Shown here: positions 50,966 to 61,177 of the stretch, piece by piece
Layout of the letters: each line of letters begins with the position of its first letter
Numbering within the stretch: the stretch's first letter is position 1
Source: Ligilactobacillus ceti DSM 22408
GTDB lineage: Bacteria; Bacillota; Bacilli; Lactobacillales; Lactobacillaceae
NCBI RefSeq assembly: GCF_000423245.1
Contig: NZ_KE383993.1
Coordinates: 454,159 to 518,158 of the forward strand
Length of the DNA: 64,000 bases
Direction of reading: 5' to 3'
Notes under the pieces: generated by a model
Told to the model about the DNA's origin: nothing
Database searches by the model: none
The model's input: only the letters and a program-made list of their open reading frames with translations
Made by a program: the position numbers and the translations under genes

Positions 50966-51424
50966 TTATTGACTTTTGTTATTTCTAATCAATTTCATTT
51001 TAGTTTTACAACGTTCTTCATAAGCTCGTTGAATCTTACGTTTCGGCCATTCGGAAACCGGCGTGAATTCATAGTTTACGTAGAACAAACCATCTTCAAT
51101 TCGTGTATTTAAAATATTAGTTACGCGTACCCAAATCTCGGCGTTTTTATCAAAAACAACTTCGCCGACTTTGGCAATTTTAAAATAATCATGACTATTA
51201 TATGGAATTTCTGCTTGGGTCACCGTATAATTTTTCGATAAATCAGGTGTTCCCATTTCTTGAGCTAAGCAATCAATCACTTGAAACTTATCTTGCTCTA
51301 AAGGATGGTATATATGAATACTCATGATATTGATGATGACATAAGTTCGCTTTTTATATTGAATCACTTCGCCAACTTGGACTGCTTCAGAAAGTGTTCT
51401 TTTTAAGCGAATTTGCTCAAGCAT
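50966..51424 (-). CDS. Unassigned 152-residue protein
   Basis: A soluble protein with no family I recognise. The first two thirds are strand-rich (VGEVIQYKKRTYVIINIMSIHIY, then FKIAKVGEVVFDKNAEIWVRV), suggesting two related beta-barrel-like units (each with a VGEV-type start). The last 30 residues are very basic (WPKRKIQRAYEERCKTKMKL), so nucleic-acid contact is possible. GGAGGT lies about eight bases before the ATG. It is transcribed alone; no terminator is obvious after it apart from the AT-rich inverted repeat at 50921-50953. Confidence 0.6.
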   Translation of the reverse strand: MLEQIRLKRTLSEAVQVGEVIQYKKRTYVIINIMSIHIYHPLEQDKFQVIDCLAQEMGTPDLSKNYTVTQAEIPYNSHDYFKIAKVGEVVFDKNAEIWVRVTNILNTRIEDGLFYVNYEFTPVSEWPKRKIQRAYEERCKTKMKLIRNNKSQ

Positions 51425-51504
51425 GTCAATCGACCTCCAAAGTTTAAATTAATTATAGTATATCATTTTTTATATATATCAGTCATTAATTTTAACTTAT
51501 TTTG

Positions 51505-51542
51505 GAAAAAAGATGGATATTTACTATTGAAATATCCATCTT
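51505..51542 (-). terminator. Rho-independent terminator after murI
   Basis: On the minus strand AAGATGGATATTT pairs perfectly with AAATATCCATCTT and is followed by TTTTT. Confidence 0.9.
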
Positions 51543-51565
51543 CCCCCTTTTATTATACTTAATTT

Positions 51566-52345
51566 TTAAAGCTGAAATAACTTTTGACTTAAAGCAATTT
51601 CATTTTGATCTTGTTTACTATTCGTAAAATGAACTTGCCCTTGACGTGGTATTGTTCGCAACAAATGCCGCTGTTCTAAAGATGATTTCAAAACGCGTGC
51701 TACACCCGCCCCGCCATCAATCACTGCAACATCTGCCGGGATAACCGCAGCCAGAGCTTCTTTAATAAATGGAAAATGTGTGCAGCCTAAAACAATTGTA
51801 TCAACATCATCTTTATACGCTGCTAATAAACTATTTAAATAACTTTGCACAGCAGGACTATTCAGTTCGCCATTTTCCACGAATTCTACTAATTTAGGTG
51901 CAGGCACATCAATGATTTTAGCCGCTCTTGGTAAGCAACGTTGTTTTAAGTTTTGATATGGTGCCCCTTTTAAAGTTAACGGTGTGGCCATAACAACGAC
52001 ACGAGCTTGTTCTTTAGCATCCACAGCCGCTTTAACAGCTGGTTCAATCCCAATAATTGGTAAGTCTGGGTATTTTGCCCGTAACATCTTAACAGCCGCA
52101 CTAGTAGCCGTATTACAAGCAATCACTAACGCCTTAATATCTTTTTTTAGTAAATGTTGTGTCACAGCATCACTGAGTTCTTGTACTTCTTGAATTGATT
52201 TTGTTCCATAAGGTGCATTTTTAGAATCACCGAAAAATTCAAAATCTTCATACGGCATTAATTTTGTTAATTCTTTTAAAACACTAATTCCACCCAAACC
52301 AGAGTCAAAAACTCCGATTGGACAGTTTTGTTTTTGTGAGTTCAT
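51566..52345 (-). CDS. murI: Glutamate racemase
   Basis: A 259-residue cofactor-independent racemase that makes D-glutamate for peptidoglycan. Motifs are GVFDSGLGGISVL (acidic residue near 14), the first catalytic Cys in VIACNTATSAA and the second in VLGCTHFPF. PYGTKS near residue 45 is also family-conserved. The frame could open one codon earlier at TTG, but ATG 52345 is preferred. It follows a DeoR regulator gene by about 20 bases, so it is likely the second gene of that transcript. Confidence 0.93.
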   Translation of the reverse strand: MNSQKQNCPIGVFDSGLGGISVLKELTKLMPYEDFEFFGDSKNAPYGTKSIQEVQELSDAVTQHLLKKDIKALVIACNTATSAAVKMLRAKYPDLPIIGIEPAVKAAVDAKEQARVVVMATPLTLKGAPYQNLKQRCLPRAAKIIDVPAPKLVEFVENGELNSPAVQSYLNSLLAAYKDDVDTIVLGCTHFPFIKEALAAVIPADVAVIDGGAGVARVLKSSLEQRHLLRTIPRQGQVHFTNSKQDQNEIALSQKLFQL

Positions 52346-52364
52346 CAAATCCCAACTTTAATCT

Positions 52365-53135
52365 TTAATTTAGCTTAGAAGCTACTTTAATTTGTGTATG
52401 TGGTGAAAATAACATCTTTTCTTCCGGTGATAATTCTTGATCTGTAATAAAGACGGAAACTTGATCTAAACTACAAATTCGATAATATGATTTATTAGTA
52501 AATTTTTGATGTTCAGCAACTAAAATAACTTGACGAGCTCTTCTAGCTGCCCGACCAACAATCTCAGCGTCTTCTTGATCTAATAAATAAACACCATGTT
52601 CATCAATTCCTGACGCAGCAATAAACACTGTATCAAAAACGATATTTTCCAATTCACGCATCGCTGTATTGGAATAGAAAAAGCGATTCTCGTGGTTCAA
52701 TGTTCCACTTAACACTTTAACTTTAACTTTATTTTGTTCCGCTAACGCAATACAGTTATCTAAAGAGTGTGTCACAATAGTTAATGGTAAGCTTAAATTT
52801 TGGCATGTTTTTAATAAGATTGTTGATGCATCAACAAAATAAACATGATGCGGTTTAAAATATTTAGTTGCTTCTAAAGCAATTTGTGTCTTTTCGCGGG
52901 TAAAGCTTGCGAGACGATTTTGGAAATTTGGTACACTACGGCCAAAATCTAACGGTAAGATCCCACCATGTGTTCTTCTAACTTCTCCCCGTTTAGTTAG
53001 TAGCACAATATCGCGGCGGGCAGTATCTTGTGAGATACCAAACTCTTCCATAATATCTTTCGTTGATAATTCTTGGCGTTCATCTAATAATTGTTTAATT
53101 AATTCTACTCGTTTTTCTTGACTCAAAAAATCCAA
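52365..53135 (-). CDS. DeoR-family transcriptional regulator
   Basis: A 256-residue repressor with an N-terminal DeoR helix-turn-helix (RVELIKQLLDERQELSTKDIMEEFGISQDTARRDIVLL, then GEVRRTHGGILPL) and a C-terminal sugar-phosphate sensing DeoRC domain (DASTILLKTCQNL, TVFIAASGIDEHGVYLLDQEDAEIVGRAARRARQ). Members usually control sugar or polyol catabolic genes, but none is adjacent; murI follows. The start is TTG at 53135 with GGGAG upstream; a second TTG four codons later is possible. A TATAAT on the minus strand (53173-53178) is probably its -10 box. Confidence 0.88.
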   Translation of the reverse strand: MDFLSQEKRVELIKQLLDERQELSTKDIMEEFGISQDTARRDIVLLTKRGEVRRTHGGILPLDFGRSVPNFQNRLASFTREKTQIALEATKYFKPHHVYFVDASTILLKTCQNLSLPLTIVTHSLDNCIALAEQNKVKVKVLSGTLNHENRFFYSNTAMRELENIVFDTVFIAASGIDEHGVYLLDQEDAEIVGRAARRARQVILVAEHQKFTNKSYYRICSLDQVSVFITDQELSPEEKMLFSPHTQIKVASKLN

Positions 53136-53296
53136 TCCTCTCCCAATTTATTCACTAGTTATACAATATCTTATTATAAATGTTTTCCTTATAGAATAAA
53201 AGGATTTATAAGGGTTTAATTAAAAAATCATTAATTATCTTGCATTCCGGTTTAAGGGAACGTTTTATTTCAGTTTATTACCTTATTTTTATACAT

Positions 53297-53330
53297 AAAA
53301 AAAGCCCGCCAAAAACTGGCGAGCTTGCTT
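53297..53330 (-). terminator. Rho-independent terminator after ppaC
   Basis: On the minus strand AAGCAAGCTCGCCAG pairs with TTGGCGGGCTTTTTTT-type sequence, with a strong GC stem and a T-run. Confidence 0.85.
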
Positions 53331-53340
53331 AATTATTCAA

Positions 53341-54261
53341 TTAAAATGCTTGTTGCATTTGTGGTACGATTTGTTTTTTACGTGATACAACGCCTGGTAA
53401 TTCAGCTTTGTTATCAACTAATTTAGTTGCGAAAGCTTTTTCTACGACGTCTTGTGGTTCACCGACAACTAATAAACGTGTATGTGAGTTTAAGATGTCT
53501 GTCACCATTAATAAGAATAAGTCATAGCCTTCAGCAGCGTTTTGTGCTTCAATGGCTTGACGTAATTCAGCTTCGCGTGCAAACACTTCATCAAGATCAA
53601 CTGTATTAACTTGATCGACACGAACTGTTTTTCCACCCATTTCAAATGATTTAGCATCAGCTGTAATTAATTCTTCAGCTGTTTTAGTTGCAAGGTTTGT
53701 ACCAGCTTTAAGCATTTCTAAACCATAAACTTGGCAATCAACGCCAGCAATTTCAGCTAATTTTTCTGCAACTAATTGATCCATTTCAGTTGTTGTTGGT
53801 GATTTGAATAATAATGTATCAGAAATAATAGCTGATAACATTAAACCAGCAATATGAGCTGGGATTTCAACCGCATGACGTTCAAATTCACGGAAAATAA
53901 TTGTACATGTACAACCAACTGGTTCAAGGTGTGCATATAATGGGAATGCTGTTTCAAAGTTAGCAATTCTGTGGTGATCAATTAAATCAGTCACAGTAAC
54001 TTCACGAATATCTTCAATACTTTGTTGCGCTTCATTATGATCCACTAAAATAACTTCTGGATATTCTGGTAAAGCTTTTGTCACTACACGTGGAACTGGT
54101 TCGTTAAAGTAGTTTAAAGCGTATTTTGTTTCTTCATTTGGTGTTCCTAAAGCAACAGCTTCAGTTTCTTCACCTAATTGATTTTTTAAGTATGAGTATG
54201 CTTTTGCGGCTGCAATCGCATCTGTATCTGGGTTTCTATGACCGAAAACAATTTTCTTCAT
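53341..54261 (-). CDS. ppaC: Manganese-dependent inorganic pyrophosphatase
   Basis: A 306-residue family II (DHH) pyrophosphatase that hydrolyses PPi. The metal ligands appear in IVFGHRNPDTDAI (His and two Asp), ILVDHNEAQQ, and LIDHHRIANF (the DHH motif near 90-100). The C-terminal DHHA2 part has the substrate-binding SRKKQIVPQM motif. Length is standard. AAGGAGAG precedes the ATG. The gap to the upstream lysR stop is only 50 bases without a clear terminator, so some readthrough is possible. Confidence 0.94.
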   Translation of the reverse strand: MKKIVFGHRNPDTDAIAAAKAYSYLKNQLGEETEAVALGTPNEETKYALNYFNEPVPRVVTKALPEYPEVILVDHNEAQQSIEDIREVTVTDLIDHHRIANFETAFPLYAHLEPVGCTCTIIFREFERHAVEIPAHIAGLMLSAIISDTLLFKSPTTTEMDQLVAEKLAEIAGVDCQVYGLEMLKAGTNLATKTAEELITADAKSFEMGGKTVRVDQVNTVDLDEVFAREAELRQAIEAQNAAEGYDLFLLMVTDILNSHTRLLVVGEPQDVVEKAFATKLVDNKAELPGVVSRKKQIVPQMQQAF

Positions 54262-54311
54262 AATTATTCTCTCCTTAAATTAAAAAATTTAAACCTTTAA
54301 TATATCTAATC

Positions 54312-55268
54312 TTATTTCTCTAATTCTGTCAAGCGTGTAATATAATCTTTTTCGAGTAAATATTTGTCAAAAGATTTCAATAAATGTTCAATGCGTGGAA
54401 TCTTATCTTTTCCTTTACGATAAACAAATGCTAAATCAAAATTGATTGCTGGTTCAAAATCAGCTGTATAAACACCTTGATCTTTGTTATGTGGAATCAC
54501 AAAACTATTTGGCAAAGCAGAATACGTATTTGTTTCTTTCACAAAGTTGAAAATCCGATCTGGTTTAGAATAATATGCCACACAATTTGGTTTTGTAATC
54601 ATTTCTTGTTCAAACAGATCTGTTAAAACATCATTCAAATAATATGTTGGTGGATAAATTACCCAGTTATTATCAATTGTATCTTTCAACTTAACTTTCT
54701 TACGTTTAGCCATTGTTTCATCAGTATGAATAAAGACTAATTTTTCTGAAATAACTTTTTTCGTTTCATATGGTTTCCAGTTTTTAATGTTTTTATCTGG
54801 AAGATACATCACAGCTAAATCGATTGTATTGCTTTCAAGGCGTTCCCAAAGTTCTTTTCTGGTTAACATTTGAATAATCAATTTAACATCTTTATTAGCT
54901 TTATAATATTCAAGACCAAAATCAAAGAAAATCTTTTCTTCTAAAGTTGTTAAACAACCAATTGTAATTTCCCCTTGCGTAGCACTTGTTGATTGTTGAA
55001 TTTCATCTAAAGCTGTATTTAAAATACCATAAATTTGATGAGTAGCATCTAACATTGTATAACCAGCATCTGATAAGTGTAATTTCTTACCAACTGAATA
55101 AAATAAAGGTGCTCCAACTGTTCTTTCTAATTTTTTAATTTGTTGCGTTAATGCGGGCTGAGTAATACCTAAAATATTAGCAGCCTGAGTATAGCTCATC
55201 GTTTCCGCTAATTGTAAAAAATAACTGAGCGTTTTCGATGAAAAGATGTTCTCTTTTTTCGTTTTCAT
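54312..55268 (-). CDS. LysR-family transcriptional regulator
   Basis: A 318-residue LTTR. The winged helix-turn-helix is at about 10-70 (LSYFLQLAETMSYTQAANIL, then GITQPALTQQIKKLERTVGAPLF). The effector-binding domain (about 95-300) begins QGEITIGCLTTLEEKIFFDF. Its ligand and targets are unknown; LTTRs often control a divergent neighbour, but both neighbours here lie on the same strand. A terminator separates it from uraA upstream. Confidence 0.88.
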   Translation of the reverse strand: MKTKKENIFSSKTLSYFLQLAETMSYTQAANILGITQPALTQQIKKLERTVGAPLFYSVGKKLHLSDAGYTMLDATHQIYGILNTALDEIQQSTSATQGEITIGCLTTLEEKIFFDFGLEYYKANKDVKLIIQMLTRKELWERLESNTIDLAVMYLPDKNIKNWKPYETKKVISEKLVFIHTDETMAKRKKVKLKDTIDNNWVIYPPTYYLNDVLTDLFEQEMITKPNCVAYYSKPDRIFNFVKETNTYSALPNSFVIPHNKDQGVYTADFEPAINFDLAFVYRKGKDKIPRIEHLLKSFDKYLLEKDYITRLTELEK

Positions 55269-55393
55269 ATGCTATTACTTCTTTCTAATGAAATTATTAA
55301 ATTAAAAGTTAGTTAACTCCAAAACAAATTATAATATAAATTCTATTAAAAGTATAATATAAAGTTATGATTTTCTAACTTTTTCTGAATTAA

Positions 55394-55433
55394 AAAACAG
55401 GCTAACTTTTCTACAAAAGTTAACCTGTTTGAG
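55394..55433 (-). terminator. Rho-independent terminator after uraA
   Basis: On the minus strand AAACAGGTTAACTTTT pairs with AAAAGTTAGCCTGTTT (one mismatch) and is followed by a T-run. Confidence 0.9.
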
Positions 55434-55442
55434 TGCATCTTT

Positions 55443-56720
55443 TTATTCGCTAAACGCTTTTTCCGGTAAAATTAAGTTTAAAACAATTCCGAATAAAGTT
55501 GCTAAAGCAATACTTGTTAATTGGAAGTTACCAAGTTGTAAGTATGTGCCACCAATCCCCATAACTAAAACGACCGATGTAATTACTAAATTCCGTTTTA
55601 ATTCATAATTAATCTTATTATCAACTAAAATTCTTAAACCATTTGAAGCAATAATCCCAAAGAGTAAGAAAGAAATCCCGCCGATAACTGGACCTGGAAT
55701 TGATTGAATCAAAGCCGAAACCTTACCACAAAAACTAAAGAGAATGGAAAAGACTGCGGCACCACCAATTACCCACACTGAGTGAACTTTTGACATGGCT
55801 AAAACCCCAATATTTTCACCATATGATGTTGTTGGTGGGCCACCCGCAAATCCGGCAATAATACTGGATAATCCGTCACCTAATAAAGTCCGATGTAAAC
55901 CGGGATCTTTAAAGAAGTTCCGTTTTGTTAATTTATTCAAGACCATAATATGTCCCATATGCTCTGTCATTGTTACAAAAGCAATTGGTGCCATACCTAA
56001 AATCGCTGCTGGATACCATTTGAAATCATAGTTCACAAACATCACATCAAATGCTGGCAATGAGAACCAAGATGCTTCCATCACATGTGTGAAATCAACA
56101 ATTCCCATAAAGAGCGCAAATAAATATCCCGAAACAATTCCTAATAAGACTGGAATCAAACTGGTAAAGCCGCGTAAAAACATATTAAAGATAATTGTAA
56201 TAATTAATGTAAACAAAGCTACACCAAAATATTTTAAATCGTAAACTGAATTATTCATCATAGCATCATTGGCTGCTGTAGTTGCTAATGATAACCCAAT
56301 CACAATGATAATGGGCCCCACAACAACTGGTGGTAATAATTTATCAATCCAACTAGAACCATAAAAACTAATAATAATAGCTACTACAACATAAACTAAT
56401 CCTGCTGCAATCGCACCTTGACCAACTGCTGGATAGCCGTAAGCTTTCATTAAAGCTTGCATCGTCATAATAAAGGCAAAACTTGAACCTAAATAAGCTG
56501 GGATCTTAGCTTTCGTACAAATTAAATACACGATCGTCCCGACACCCGAACAAAATAAAGCAATACTAGGATTGATTCCCACTAATAAAGGTACTAATAC
56601 AGTTGCACCAAACATAGTAAATAAATGTTGCACTGATAACAGAAACCACTGTGGAAATGGCGGTTTATCATGAATATCTAAAACGGCTTCTTCATTACGA
56701 AATTCTTTTTTTGTAGTCAT
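55443..56720 (-). CDS. pyrP: Uracil permease (UraA/PyrP family)
   Basis: A 425-residue nucleobase-cation symporter-2 protein with about 14 helices. Conserved features include QHLFTMFGATVLVPLLVG near the N-terminus, YLGSSFAFI, PIAFVTMTEHMGH and GGPPTTSYGENIGVLAMSKVHS. The last is the substrate-binding motif of uracil transporters. Its position behind pyrR and a PyrR attenuator, as in Bacillus pyrR-pyrP, supports uracil as substrate. GGAGAG precedes the ATG. Confidence 0.9.
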   Translation of the reverse strand: MTTKKEFRNEEAVLDIHDKPPFPQWFLLSVQHLFTMFGATVLVPLLVGINPSIALFCSGVGTIVYLICTKAKIPAYLGSSFAFIMTMQALMKAYGYPAVGQGAIAAGLVYVVVAIIISFYGSSWIDKLLPPVVVGPIIIVIGLSLATTAANDAMMNNSVYDLKYFGVALFTLIITIIFNMFLRGFTSLIPVLLGIVSGYLFALFMGIVDFTHVMEASWFSLPAFDVMFVNYDFKWYPAAILGMAPIAFVTMTEHMGHIMVLNKLTKRNFFKDPGLHRTLLGDGLSSIIAGFAGGPPTTSYGENIGVLAMSKVHSVWVIGGAAVFSILFSFCGKVSALIQSIPGPVIGGISFLLFGIIASNGLRILVDNKINYELKRNLVITSVVLVMGIGGTYLQLGNFQLTSIALATLFGIVLNLILPEKAFSE

Positions 56721-56739
56721 AAATTACTCTCCTTTTTTA

Positions 56740-56872
56740 TCTTGTAAGACAAGTTCTTGAAAAAAACTTTTTTCACTCCGAGTCTGGCAAATACAAAAAC
56801 AATTGAGTAATTTCTGTATTATTTAGACAACCTGTTGGGCTCTCTCTGGAGTCTTTTAAACTGTTGTAAATA
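56740..56872 (-). promoter_or_regulatory. PyrR-dependent attenuator between pyrR and uracil permease gene
   Basis: On the minus strand GACTCCAGAGAGAGCC (56838-56853) resembles the PyrR-binding loop ARUCCNGNGAGGYU, with two deviations. GACTCGGAGTG further downstream could compete for the ACTCC arm. PyrR bound to UMP would favour termination before the permease gene. The final terminator stem is not clear to me, so the mechanism in detail is inferred. Confidence 0.6.
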
Positions 56873-57433
<561 letters not shown>

Positions 57434-57437
57434 CTAA

Positions 57438-57545
57438 TAAAAAATGCTTAGCCCCATCCCTGAGACTAAGCAGTTAAATTGTCATTTTATGAAATATCTT
57501 CATTTAAATTCTGATTTAACTTTTTAGCCTCACGGGACTAATTAA
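57438..57545 (-). promoter_or_regulatory. PyrR-dependent attenuator in the pyrR leader
   Basis: On the minus strand AGTCCCGTGAGGCT (57526-57539) fits the PyrR-binding consensus ARUCCNGNGAGGYU exactly. It is followed by a classical terminator TGCTTAGTCTC..GGGGCTAAGCA with a T-run (57438-57472). It lies between rluD and pyrR, so lspA-rluD can be transcribed without pyrR-uraA when pyrimidines are plentiful. Confidence 0.85.
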
Positions 57546-57567
57546 AAGTTTCTTAATTAAATTAACT

Positions 57568-58476
57568 TTACTGAATTGCATCTTCTTTGTCAAGTCTTTG
57601 TAAAGTCCGTTGGAAGATTTCTGGCATTTCTTTTTCAAAAATCAGCTCTTCATCTGTCCCGGGATGTTTAAAGCCTAATTTACCCGCATGTAAGAATTGA
57701 CCCGCACCAGCAATTGTCTTGCGTGGTCCATATAAAGGATCTCCCACTAATGGATGACCGATATATTTTAAATGAACTCTAATTTGATGAGTCCGACCTG
57801 TTTCTAAAATACATTTTACCAATGTATAGTTCCGATAGCGTTTTAACACTTCATAATGCGTTACAGCCGGACGCCCATTCGCTACGACAGCTTGTTCTTT
57901 ACGTTCCTTAGGATTACGACCAATTGGTGCATTAATGGTTCCTTGATCATATTTCATACGTCCATGAACTAAAGCCACATATTCACGCACATTGGTTTTT
58001 TCACGTAATTGTTCCGTTAAAGCATAATAAGCGCGCGGACTTTTAGCAACCATTAATAAACCGGATGTATCTTTATCGATACGATGGACAATTCCTGGTC
58101 GCATATCTTCGTTAAATTGAGCTAAAGTCGTATGTGCTAATAAACCATTCACTAAAGTATGATTAGGATGTCCTGGTGCTGGGTGCACGACCATTCCTTG
58201 CGGTTTATTCACAACTAAAACATCATCATCTTCATAGACAATATCTAACGGCATGTCTTCTGGTTCCATTTTAATTTCAATTACTTCTGGTTCTTCTAAA
58301 GTAATCACATCTCCTGGTTTCACCGCATAACGTGCTTTAGTTTGTTGTTGATTAACCATGACTTTTTGCGCCGTTAATAATTTTTTAATTTGTGAGCGGG
58401 TAAATTCTGGAAAAGCGTCCGCTAACACTTTATCTAAACGTCCAGTTTCATTTGTAATTGTTAGTTCTTTCATCAT
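57568..58476 (-). CDS. rluD: RluD-type 23S rRNA pseudouridine synthase
   Basis: A 302-residue enzyme of the RluA/RluD family. An S4 RNA-binding domain spans about 12-80 (GRLDKVLADAFPEFTRSQIKKLL). The catalytic Asp is in GIVHRIDKDTSGLLMVAKS (near 135-153). RTHQIRVHLKYIGHPLVGDPLYG is the conserved C-terminal motif. It corresponds to ylyB of Bacillus, in the conserved order lspA-ylyB-pyrR. The ATG overlaps the lspA stop (ATGA), with a second ATG next to it; translation is coupled. Exact target uridines cannot be told. Confidence 0.9.
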   Translation of the reverse strand: MMKELTITNETGRLDKVLADAFPEFTRSQIKKLLTAQKVMVNQQQTKARYAVKPGDVITLEEPEVIEIKMEPEDMPLDIVYEDDDVLVVNKPQGMVVHPAPGHPNHTLVNGLLAHTTLAQFNEDMRPGIVHRIDKDTSGLLMVAKSPRAYYALTEQLREKTNVREYVALVHGRMKYDQGTINAPIGRNPKERKEQAVVANGRPAVTHYEVLKRYRNYTLVKCILETGRTHQIRVHLKYIGHPLVGDPLYGPRKTIAGAGQFLHAGKLGFKHPGTDEELIFEKEMPEIFQRTLQRLDKEDAIQ

Positions 58477-58916
58477 AGTGTGTCATCCTTTGCCATTGCG
58501 ATTAATAAAATAATAACTCCCACCGTCAGCGCGCAATCCGCTACATTAAAAATTGGGAAATTAATAAACTCTAATTGGAACATATCAATCACATAACCTA
58601 AATGAATCCGATCGATAAAATTCCCGATTGTTCCGCCAATCATCAACGAGATACTGACGGCATATAAAATATTTTGATGTTTTCGTTTAAATGCATAACC
58701 TAATATAACCAACGCAACGATACTAATAATGAAAAAGAACCATCTTTGGCCAATTAAGATACTCCACGCAGCGCCATAATTACGAATATACGCTAATGAT
58801 AAGAAATGCGGAATTGCATTCACCGCTGTATTTAAAGCAATATGTGTTACGACATAATATTTTACAAATTGATCAATAGCGACAATCACCGCCATCAAAA
58901 TTAAATAAATTGGCAT
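58473..58916 (-). CDS. lspA: Lipoprotein signal peptidase
   Basis: A 147-residue signal peptidase II with four membrane helices. The catalytic Asp residues are in GTIGNFIDRIHLGYVIDMF and FPIFNVADCALTVG. It cleaves prolipoproteins such as the one encoded at 5527. GAGGT precedes the ATG, and TATAAT on the minus strand (58956-58961) is a plausible -10 box for the whole lspA-rluD-pyrR-uraA unit. Confidence 0.93.
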   Translation of the reverse strand: MPIYLILMAVIVAIDQFVKYYVVTHIALNTAVNAIPHFLSLAYIRNYGAAWSILIGQRWFFFIISIVALVILGYAFKRKHQNILYAVSISLMIGGTIGNFIDRIHLGYVIDMFQLEFINFPIFNVADCALTVGVIILLIAMAKDDTL

Positions 58917-58987
58917 TTTGTCTACCTCAACTTTATTATTTCTGTTTAAATATTAATTATACCTTATCTCTCCTTAATTTAGATATA

Positions 58988-59036
58988 AAAAAAGAAAATA
59001 TCGCGTAATCTTTAACAAACTACGCCATATTTTCTC
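58988..59036 (-). terminator. Rho-independent terminator after fhs
   Basis: On the minus strand AGAAAATATGGCGTA pairs with TACGCGATATTTTCT (one mismatch), followed by seven T. Confidence 0.88.
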
Positions 59037-59046
59037 GCATTAATTT

Positions 59047-60708
59047 TTAATAAATACCGGATAATTTACCATCTGCATCAATATCCATACCATCAGCAGC
59101 TGGTTTCTTTGGTAAGCCGGGCATTGTTAAAACATTACCTGTTAAAGCTACTAAGAAGCCGGCACCAAGTTTTGGTACAAATTCACGAATATGAATTGTA
59201 AAGTCTTTTGGTGCTCCTAAGGCTTTGGCATTATCAGATAATGAATATTGTGTTTTAGCCATACAAATTGGTAATTTATCCCAACCTAACTCAACGAATT
59301 GAGCCATTTGTTTTTTAGCCTTCAAACTATATTCAACATCAGAACCACCATAAATTTCAGTTACAATTTTTGTGATTTTTTCATCGATTGAATCTTCAAC
59401 TTGATAAAGTGGTTTAAAATCAGCTTCATTTTCGCATAAAGAAACAATTTCTTCTGCTAATTGTAAGGCACCTGCTCCACCTTGAGCCCACACATCAGCC
59501 ACAATTGCTTTTACGCCATCATCTTGACATGCGGCTTGTAAAGCGGCAATTTCTTCTGGAGTATCACTCACAAATTTATTAATCGCTACTACTACTGGGA
59601 CACCATAACGTTGCATGCTGCCAAGGTGTTTTTGTAAGTTTGCATAACCTTTTAATAAAGCTTCCACATTTGGTTGTTCTAACTCGTCTTTTGCAACACC
59701 ACCATGCATTTTCAAAGCACGGACAGTAGCGACAATCACTACCGTATCTGGTGATTTACCTAAAGCTGGAACTTTAATATCGAGGAATTTTTCAGCACCT
59801 AAATCAGCACCAAAACCAGCTTCAGTAATTGTATAATCAGCTAAACTCATACATGTTTGTGTCGCAATAATACTATTGCAACCATGAGCAATATTTGCGA
59901 AAGGTCCACCATGAATAATCGCTGGTGTATGTGCTAGTGTTTGCACTAAGTTTGGTTTAATCGCATCTTTTAATAATAAACTAATAGCACCAGTTACACC
60001 TAAATCACCAACAGTTACAGGTTCTTTCGTGAAAGTATAACCAATGACAATTTTACTAATTCTTTCTTTTAAGTCGTTAATATCAGTTGCTAGACACAAG
60101 ATAGCCATCATTTCTGAAGCAACAGTAATATCAAAACCATCTTCACGTGGAATACCTTGCATCACACCACCTAAACCAACAACAACATGACGCAATGCAC
60201 GATCATTAATATCTAAAACACGTTTCCAAATCACACGTCTTTGATCAATGTTCAAAGCATTACCTTGAAAAATATGATTATCAATTAAAGCTGATAATGT
60301 GTTATTAGCAGCTGTTAAAGCATGCATATCACCTGTAAAGTGAAGATTAATATCTTCCATTGGAATTACTTGTGAATAGCCACCACCTGTTGCGCCACCT
60401 TTAATCCCCATCACAGGTCCTAAAGAAGGTTCACGCAAGGCAATCATTGCTTTTTTATTTAAGAGATTAAATGCATCCCCTAAACCAACTGTAACAGTTG
60501 ATTTACCTTCTCCCGCAGGAGTGGGATTAATTGCAGTTACTAAAATTAACTTTTCCTTTGTCTTTGGATGTTCTCCTTTTAAAGGTAAGGTTAACTTTGC
60601 TTTATATGGTCCATATTGTTCGATTTCATCTGAATCTAAATTAACTTTTTGAGCAATTTCAATAATAGGTTTAATTTGAGCGTTTTGTGCAATTTCGATA
60701 TCTTTCAA
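59047..60708 (-). CDS. fhs: Formate--tetrahydrofolate ligase
   Basis: A 553-residue ATP-dependent ligase that makes 10-formyl-THF for purine and fMet-tRNA synthesis. The P-loop is [14 protein letters not shown] (near 65). Other conserved blocks are [36 protein letters not shown] and VRALKMHGG. The start is TTG at 60708, with GAGAGGA upstream; the first in-frame ATG would delete conserved sequence. A promoter with a PurBox lies directly upstream, which matches its role in purine synthesis. Confidence 0.95.
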   Translation of the reverse strand: MKDIEIAQNAQIKPIIEIAQKVNLDSDEIEQYGPYKAKLTLPLKGEHPKTKEKLILVTAINPTPAGEGKSTVTVGLGDAFNLLNKKAMIALREPSLGPVMGIKGGATGGGYSQVIPMEDINLHFTGDMHALTAANNTLSALIDNHIFQGNALNIDQRRVIWKRVLDINDRALRHVVVGLGGVMQGIPREDGFDITVASEMMAILCLATDINDLKERISKIVIGYTFTKEPVTVGDLGVTGAISLLLKDAIKPNLVQTLAHTPAIIHGGPFANIAHGCNSIIATQTCMSLADYTITEAGFGADLGAEKFLDIKVPALGKSPDTVVIVATVRALKMHGGVAKDELEQPNVEALLKGYANLQKHLGSMQRYGVPVVVAINKFVSDTPEEIAALQAACQDDGVKAIVADVWAQGGAGALQLAEEIVSLCENEADFKPLYQVEDSIDEKITKIVTEIYGGSDVEYSLKAKKQMAQFVELGWDKLPICMAKTQYSLSDNAKALGAPKDFTIHIREFVPKLGAGFLVALTGNVLTMPGLPKKPAADGMDIDADGKLSGIY

Positions 60709-60741
60709 AGTTTTGGCGTCCTCTCTGTTTAATCTAGCTAC

Positions 60742-60770
60742 ATTATAGCCTAACTCCGAACGTTTGTCAG
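60742..60770 (-). promoter_or_regulatory. fhs promoter with embedded PurBox
   Basis: On the minus strand CTGACA (60765-60770) and TATAAT (60742-60747) are 17 bases apart. The spacer contains, on the plus strand, AACTCCGAACGTT (60752-60764), which matches the PurR box AWWWCCGAACWWT at 11 of 13 positions including the CCGAAC core. Regulation by PurR is therefore likely; no clear second box was seen. Confidence 0.65.
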
Positions 60771-61169
60771 TTACTGTTCAACGTTTATTTGTGTCTTTAG
60801 ATAATCATAAAAAACTCGTGCCTTTTTAGGCTTCATTAAAAACGCATAATTTCTAAAACGCGTTTTGATTTTAATTTGATATTTACCAATTTGAAGATCA
60901 GTAATATCAGCATAATTTATTTCTTTTTTATTTAAAGGTACAACCGTCTTTAAGACTACTTTATCGTCTAGAACTTGGATTTTACGTAACACAATTTGTA
61001 ATCCCGCTACGATTAAAAAGAGGACAAACGAGATTACTGTCCAAATTTGAAAAACGGTAATTTCTAACCAAAGAAATAAACTAAACACTAATAACATCAA
61101 TGTATATGACCAGCAAATTATACTAGTCGAAATGTTAGGTTGATAATAATAATTTTTCTGCAAATTCAT
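60771..61169 (-). CDS. EbsA-family membrane protein
   Basis: A protein of about 132 residues with two membrane helices (about 20-65) and a C-terminal PH-like strand-rich part ([39 protein letters not shown]). It resembles the EbsA family of lactobacilli and enterococci, whose function is not established. The open frame extends to 61202 across the upstream gene, but AAAAAGG sits before ATG 61172/61169, so the shorter start is preferred. It lies eight bases after the APC antiporter gene, so they are co-transcribed. Confidence 0.65.
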   Translation of the reverse strand: MNLQKNYYYQPNISTSIICWSYTLMLLVFSLFLWLEITVFQIWTVISFVLFLIVAGLQIVLRKIQVLDDKVVLKTVVPLNKKEINYADITDLQIGKYQIKIKTRFRNYAFLMKPKKARVFYDYLKTQINVEQ

Positions 61170-61177
61170 CATCCTTT

